From assembly GCF_015624485.1 (NCBI RefSeq), contig NZ_CP061378.1:7217501-7281500 (forward strand): DNA of 64,000 bases, in the 5' to 3' direction. The notes beneath the pieces were generated by a model that made no database searches, was not told the DNA's origin, and was given only the letters and a program-made list of their open reading frames with translations. Positions 60,106 to 64,000 of the stretch are shown one piece after another (position 1 is the stretch's first letter; the number at the start of each line of letters is the position of its first letter). This DNA comes from Bradyrhizobium genosp. L (GTDB taxonomy: Bacteria; Pseudomonadota; Alphaproteobacteria; Rhizobiales; Xanthobacteraceae). Made by a program: the position numbers and the translations under genes.

Positions 60106-61824
60106 ATGACCTCGACCCCCGACCTCGTGATCCGCGGCGGCACAATCGCCGACGGCAAGGGTGGCGACCTCTATGAAGCCGATGTCGCCATCAGCGGCGG
60201 CAAGATCAGCGAAGTCGGCAAGGTGCAGGCCAAAGGCAAGGAAGAGATCGACGCGCGCGGCAAGCTCGTCACGCCCGGCTTCGTCGACGTCCACACCCAT
60301 TACGACGGCCAGGTGACCTGGAGCCAGGACATCACGCCGTCATCGCAGAACGGCGTCACCACCGCGATCATGGGCAATTGCGGCGTCGGCTTCGCGCCGT
60401 GCCGGCCGAGCGATCACGTCCGGCTGATCCAGTTGATGGAAGGCGTCGAGGACATCCCGGAGCCGGTGCTCAATGCCGGCATTCCCTGGGCCTGGGAAAG
60501 CTTCCCCGACTACATGGAATGGCTGTCGAAGCGCGATTTCGACATCGATATCGGCGCGCAACTGCCACATGCCGCGCTGCGGGTCTATGTGATGGGCGAG
60601 CGCGGCGCACGCCGCGATCCGGCTACGGCGGAGGACAACCTCGCGATGGCGAAACTCGCCGGCGACGCGGTGCGATCCGGTGCGCTCGGCTTCTCGACCT
60701 CGCGCACCCTCAATCACCGCACCTCGACCGGCGATTACACACCGACGCTGAAAGCTGGTGAAGATGAGCTGACCGCGATCGCCGGCGCGATGCACGGCGT
60801 CGGCCGCAGCGTGCTGCAATTCGTGCTCGACCAGAGCACCGTGCACGAGGACCTGCCGATGATGCTGCGGGTTGCCGAGAACACCAAATGTCCGATCTCG
60901 TTCTCGGTGGCGCAGGCCGACAAGGCGCCGCGTCGCTGGCGTCAGACCATGGACACCATCAACGAGGCCGCCGGTCGCGGCCTGTCGATCACCACCCAGA
61001 TCGCCGCGCGCCCGGTCGGGCTGCTGCTTGGACTGGAATTGTCGCGCAATCCCTTCCAGACCCATCCGACCTATCGTGCGATCGCAAAACTGCCGCTGGC
61101 CGAGCGAATTGTGCAATTGCGCAAGCCCGAAGTCCGCGCTGCGATCCTGAATGAAACGCCGACCTCGACCGACGATCCGCTGTTCTTCCGTCCGAACTAC
61201 GACAAGATGTATTTGCTCGGCGATCCTCCGGACTACGAACAGCCGCCGGAAAACGCGCTCGGCGCGCAGGCGCGTCGTCAGGGTCGCCGACCGGAAGAAC
61301 TCGCCTACGACGCGATGCTGACCGACGAAGGCCGCGGCATGCTCTATGTGCCGTTCCTCAATTACGCCGATGGCAATCTCGATGCGGTGCGCGAAATGTT
61401 GCGTGAGCCGAGCGCAGTGCCGGGCCTCTCCGACGGCGGCGCGCATTGCGGCATCATCTGCGACGCCAGCTTCCCGACCTATCTGCTGACGCACTGGACC
61501 CGCGACCGCAGCCGCGGTGAAAAGCTGTCGATCCCGTTCGTGGTCGCGGCGCAGTCGCGCAAGACCGCGCTGTCGGTCGGGCTCACCGATCGCGGCGTGA
61601 TCGCACCCGGCTTCAAGGCCGACGTCAACGTGATCGACTACGACCGACTGCATTTGCATCCGCCCAAGGTGCATTACGACCTCCCGGTCGGCGGCCGCCG
61701 CCTGCTGCAGCAGGTCGACGGCTACGATGCGACGATCGTGTCGGGCGTCGTCACCCGCCGCGGCGGCCAGGCCACCGGCGCAAGGCCGGGCAAGCTCGTG
61801 CGCGGCGCGCAGGGATTGCATTAG
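60106..61824 (+). CDS. N-acyl-D-amino-acid deacylase family amidohydrolase
   Basis: A 572-residue metal-dependent amidohydrolase. The metal-binding HxH is in GFVDVHTHYDGQVTW (about 59-73), and the C-terminal catalytic region has LSDGGAHCGIICDASFPTYLL (about 442-462). FSTSRTLNHR matches the D-aminoacylase group. It would remove acyl groups from N-acyl-D-amino acids or related amides; the exact substrate is not certain. The start MTSTPDLVIRGGTIADGKGG is the normal beta-sandwich N-terminus. It is convergent with the GST gene. Confidence 0.88.
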   Translation: MTSTPDLVIRGGTIADGKGGDLYEADVAISGGKISEVGKVQAKGKEEIDARGKLVTPGFVDVHTHYDGQVTWSQDITPSSQNGVTTAIMGNCGVGFAPCRPSDHVRLIQLMEGVEDIPEPVLNAGIPWAWESFPDYMEWLSKRDFDIDIGAQLPHAALRVYVMGERGARRDPATAEDNLAMAKLAGDAVRSGALGFSTSRTLNHRTSTGDYTPTLKAGEDELTAIAGAMHGVGRSVLQFVLDQSTVHEDLPMMLRVAENTKCPISFSVAQADKAPRRWRQTMDTINEAAGRGLSITTQIAARPVGLLLGLELSRNPFQTHPTYRAIAKLPLAERIVQLRKPEVRAAILNETPTSTDDPLFFRPNYDKMYLLGDPPDYEQPPENALGAQARRQGRRPEELAYDAMLTDEGRGMLYVPFLNYADGNLDAVREMLREPSAVPGLSDGGAHCGIICDASFPTYLLTHWTRDRSRGEKLSIPFVVAAQSRKTALSVGLTDRGVIAPGFKADVNVIDYDRLHLHPPKVHYDLPVGGRRLLQQVDGYDATIVSGVVTRRGGQATGARPGKLVRGAQGLH

Positions 61825-61850
61825 AACAACGCCGCTGCCACGAACTCCCG

Positions 61851-61873
61851 CCTCTCCTCCCGCAGGAGGGGCG
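61851..61873. repeat. Small family F hairpin between convergent genes
   Basis: CCTCTCCTCC and GGAGGGGCG pair around CGCA. It lies between the amidohydrolase (plus) and GST (minus) genes and may serve as a shared transcript end. Confidence 0.55.
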
Positions 61874-61915
61874 AAGTCGAGCAAGCGGTTAGCGCATAGC
61901 GATCAGAACGGCCTT

Positions 61916-62569
61916 CTATCGGCGCATCGTGCGCCGCAGATCCGAGCCAACCGGCATCAGCTCATACGGCGGCTTCCAGCCGGGCAGCGCGGCGATACGC
62001 TCGCGCCAAGCATCGAGCGACGGAAAATCCGTCGCGATGTCGAAGCCGGTCTCCTCCTTGGGGTAGTACACATAGCCTGCCATCGAGAAATCCACGATGG
62101 TCGGGCTGTCGCCGAGCATGAAGGCACGATCGCGGAGATGCCTGTCGGCGATCGCAAAGCTCGCCTCGGTGCGTGCGCGCAGGAACGACAGGATCGCTGG
62201 ATGCACCGGCTCCGGCATGAACGAACTCTGAAACCGGTGCATCGCATGATTGTTGGTGAACTTGTGATTATCGAACATGATCCAGCGCAGGGCTTCGTAG
62301 CGCTGGTCGTCGGTCGGCGCGAACTTGCCGGTGGTTTCCGCAAGCCAGACCAGGATCGCGCCTGACTGCGACATCAGCTGGCCGTCGACATCCAGCACCG
62401 GCACCTCGCCCATGGCGTTGGTGCTGGCGCGCCAGGCTGGATCGCGGGTCTGGCCGCCGGCAAAGTCGACCCCGACCGGCTCCCAGTCGAGACCGGCGCA
62501 ATTCAGATAGAGCGCCAGCTTGTAGGAATTGCCGGACGCACCGATGCAATGGAGTCTGTAGCGGGTCAT
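61916..62569 (-). CDS. Glutathione S-transferase family protein
   Basis: A 217-residue GST. The thioredoxin-fold N-terminal half runs from MTRYRLHCIGASGNSYKLAL, with the glutathione-contact GEVPVLDVDG and QSGAILVWLAE (about 54-75). The C-terminal helical half has the capping FMLGDSPTIVDFSMAGYVYY (about 150-170). The start at 62569 overlaps the stop of the MFS gene by four bases, so both are co-transcribed. The substrate is unknown. A longer upstream reading of this frame lies inside the MFS gene and is discarded. Confidence 0.9.
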   Translation of the reverse strand: MTRYRLHCIGASGNSYKLALYLNCAGLDWEPVGVDFAGGQTRDPAWRASTNAMGEVPVLDVDGQLMSQSGAILVWLAETTGKFAPTDDQRYEALRWIMFDNHKFTNNHAMHRFQSSFMPEPVHPAILSFLRARTEASFAIADRHLRDRAFMLGDSPTIVDFSMAGYVYYPKEETGFDIATDFPSLDAWRERIAALPGWKPPYELMPVGSDLRRTMRR

Positions 62570-63861
62570 CGCGCTCCCGCAAATTTGGGCTGTGCGTCCG
62601 CCCGCCCGGTCAGTCTGGCGCGCTCGGTGTTGGGCCACAGCAGCAGCAAGCCGAGCACGCCGGAGCCGGCCATGATCGCCGCATTGATGGTGAAGCCGGT
62701 CATGTAGCCTTCGATCGGCGTCGCCGCATGCTGGATCACGCCACCCATCACCATCGGCGCCAAAATGCCGGAGATCGTGTAGAGCGCGCCGTAGATCGCG
62801 ATCACGGCGCCGCGCTGCGACACCGGCGTGAACTCGCCGAGCATCGGCGGACAGACCACATAGATCGAGCCGCACAAGCCGGAGCCGATCACCAGCAGCG
62901 CGATCATCAGCCCACCGGGCGCTACATGCGGCAGCGTGGCAAGAATGCAGCCGCCGACGATCAACGGCACCGAACCGAGCACGCCGCGCGCGCCACGGGT
63001 GGTGAAACCGCGCGCCAGCATCAACTGCGAAATCCAGCCGGTGAGGATCACGATCGTTGCACCGAATATCCAAGGCAAGATCGAGACGAAGCCGGCCTGC
63101 TGCTGGCTGAAGCCGAGTCCTTCGATGATGAAGGAGGTGAACCAGGTGAGCCCGAGCGACAAGGCCCAATAGGCGCCGAAGGTCGCGATCACGCAGCCGA
63201 TGAAGGTGCGCGAGGTCAGAAGCTTCCAATACGGGATTCGCGCCTCGCTGGCGGCGATCGCAGCGGCAGGCACCAGCGGCCCCTCCTTGCCGAGCGCGAA
63301 CCAGGCGAAAGTCCAGAGCAAGCCTGCGACGCCGAGCGCCCCGAACGCATAATGCCAGCTGTGATTGACGATGATCCAGTTCAGCGCCGGCACAGCGAGG
63401 ATCACGCCGAACGCCGAGCCCTGCGACAGGATCGCGGTCGGCAGCGTGCGCTTCTCATCCGGGAACCATTTGTAGATGGCATGCGCGGCAACCGAAAAGC
63501 CGGGCCCCTCGCCGGCGCCGAGGATGATGCGGCAGATCATCAACGTGGTGAAGCTGACGGTGCCGAGCATCGGAAACTGCGCCAGCGACCAGATCAGCGC
63601 CAGGATCAACAGCACCCAGCGGGTCTGCACGCTGTTGACGATAAAGCCGACCACAATCGCCGAGATCGCGAACAGGTAGAAGAAGGACGAACCGAGCGTC
63701 CCGAACTGCTCCTGGGTGAGGCCCATCTCGGTCTTGATCGGCACGCCGGCAAGCCCAACCACGATCTTGTCCGCAAAATTCACCACCATGAACAGGAACA
63801 GGAGGAAGGTGATCTTCCAGGCGCCCTCGGGCGTTGCCCTGGGCGTCGGTTGCGTCGTCAT
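62566..63861 (-). CDS. MFS transporter (431 aa), anion:cation symporter type
   Basis: A 12-segment major facilitator similar to the ACS (anion:cation symporter) family, which imports organic acids such as phthalate, tartrate or hexuronates. Visible parts are FLFMVVNFADKIVVGLAGVP (TM1 and loop), RIILGAGEGPGFSVAAHAIYKWFPDEKR (about 111-138, the conserved R-rich loop after TM4) and LGLTWFTSFIIEGLGFS. It overlaps the GST gene. The pair may take up and process an organic substrate, but no evidence identifies it. Confidence 0.88.
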   Translation of the reverse strand: MTTQPTPRATPEGAWKITFLLFLFMVVNFADKIVVGLAGVPIKTEMGLTQEQFGTLGSSFFYLFAISAIVVGFIVNSVQTRWVLLILALIWSLAQFPMLGTVSFTTLMICRIILGAGEGPGFSVAAHAIYKWFPDEKRTLPTAILSQGSAFGVILAVPALNWIIVNHSWHYAFGALGVAGLLWTFAWFALGKEGPLVPAAAIAASEARIPYWKLLTSRTFIGCVIATFGAYWALSLGLTWFTSFIIEGLGFSQQQAGFVSILPWIFGATIVILTGWISQLMLARGFTTRGARGVLGSVPLIVGGCILATLPHVAPGGLMIALLVIGSGLCGSIYVVCPPMLGEFTPVSQRGAVIAIYGALYTISGILAPMVMGGVIQHAATPIEGYMTGFTINAAIMAGSGVLGLLLLWPNTERARLTGRADAQPKFAGAR

Positions 63862-64000
63862 GTCTGGCTCCCCGCGTCGTTTTTGGTTCTGTGAGATCGG
63901 CCCCTGCCGGCGATGCTAGCCACGCCTTGCGGCGCAACGCAACTGCGCATTTCCCGGGGTCTGTGGCCCCGTGCGACGCCATCCCGCGTCGCGCATTGCA
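63862..64000. other. End of window without a recognised gene
   Basis: The last 139 bases are upstream of the MFS gene and probably hold its promoter. GGCGCAACGCAACTGCGC near 63930 shows partial symmetry, but no clear motif or gene is seen. Confidence 0.4.

Noticed and set aside
61916..63229. A 437-codon frame joining MFS shadow and GST
   Set aside because: Only the last 217 codons look like GST; the upstream part is out-of-frame MFS gene. The GST starts at 62569, overlapping the MFS stop.
1..64000. tRNA or rRNA genes
   Set aside because: I looked for T-arm (GTTCGA) and acceptor-stem patterns in the intergenic regions; hits such as those near 13736 and 26733 lie inside coding genes, and none forms a cloverleaf by eye.

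Overview
The window is about 65% GC and packed with genes on both strands. It looks like an alphaproteobacterial chromosome, most probably a Bradyrhizobium or close relative (Nitrobacteraceae). The evidence is the protein style, the dnaX-ybaB-recR order with a nearby 4.5S RNA of alphaproteobacterial type, a CtrA-type TTAA-N7-TTAAC site, and many dispersed palindromic repeats. No phage, CRISPR array, tRNA or rRNA was recognised.

Layout. 1-8.3 kb: end of dapD, a DUF805 membrane protein, dapE, fmt-truA, def, rmuC, a small GIY-YIG nuclease gene between long inverted repeats, ampG and a secreted protein. 8.4-16.2 kb: dnaX-ybaB-recR, SRP RNA, a HIT protein, nudC, a PfkB kinase, an Lrp regulator and a phosphomannomutase/phosphoglucomutase. 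16.2-19.3 kb: an anomalous lower-GC islet with an adhesin-like relic, a small secreted protein, a broken gene, a protein with a JAMM-like HxH...SxxD signature, and a Cys-rich secreted partner. 19.3-27 kb: retropepsin-like protease, NCS1 permease, HrpB helicase, UDP-glucose dehydrogenase and acyltransferase. 27-33 kb: ECF sigma factor with a tiny downstream gene, LysR regulator, DctA, and a NicC-like monooxygenase with carboxymuconolactone decarboxylase and enol-lactonase-like hydrolase. 33-39 kb: CcdA-like and TlpA-like redox proteins, a cyanide-insensitive-type cytochrome bd oxidase with a DUF2474 peptide, an L,D-transpeptidase and an orphan amino-acid binding protein. 39-47 kb: acyl-CoA dehydrogenases, a CMD-family protein, a VOC protein, two MFS transporters, a solitary HicB and a DUF938 methyltransferase. 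47-54 kb: soxXYZA-soxK-soxB followed by two exported DsrE-like proteins and a persulfide dioxygenase-rhodanese fusion. 54-64 kb: ATP-grasp protein, MFS transporters, MarR regulator divergent from a ClC channel, N-acyl-D-amino-acid deacylase and GST.

How the genes work together. The sox cluster supports periplasmic thiosulfate oxidation without soxCD nearby; the exported DsrE pair and the persulfide dioxygenase are candidates for handling the remaining sulfane sulfur. The CcdA/TlpA-like pair upstream of cydAB could supply reductant to the periplasm for cytochrome assembly.

The most unusual observation is at 5931-6331. A single GIY-YIG nuclease gene fills the space between two 45-nt inverted repeats (42/45 identical). 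The same repeat family occurs elsewhere in the window as short gene-less doublets. This resembles an autonomous nuclease-bearing element with non-autonomous derivatives. The second point of interest is the putative effector/partner pair in the low-GC islet.
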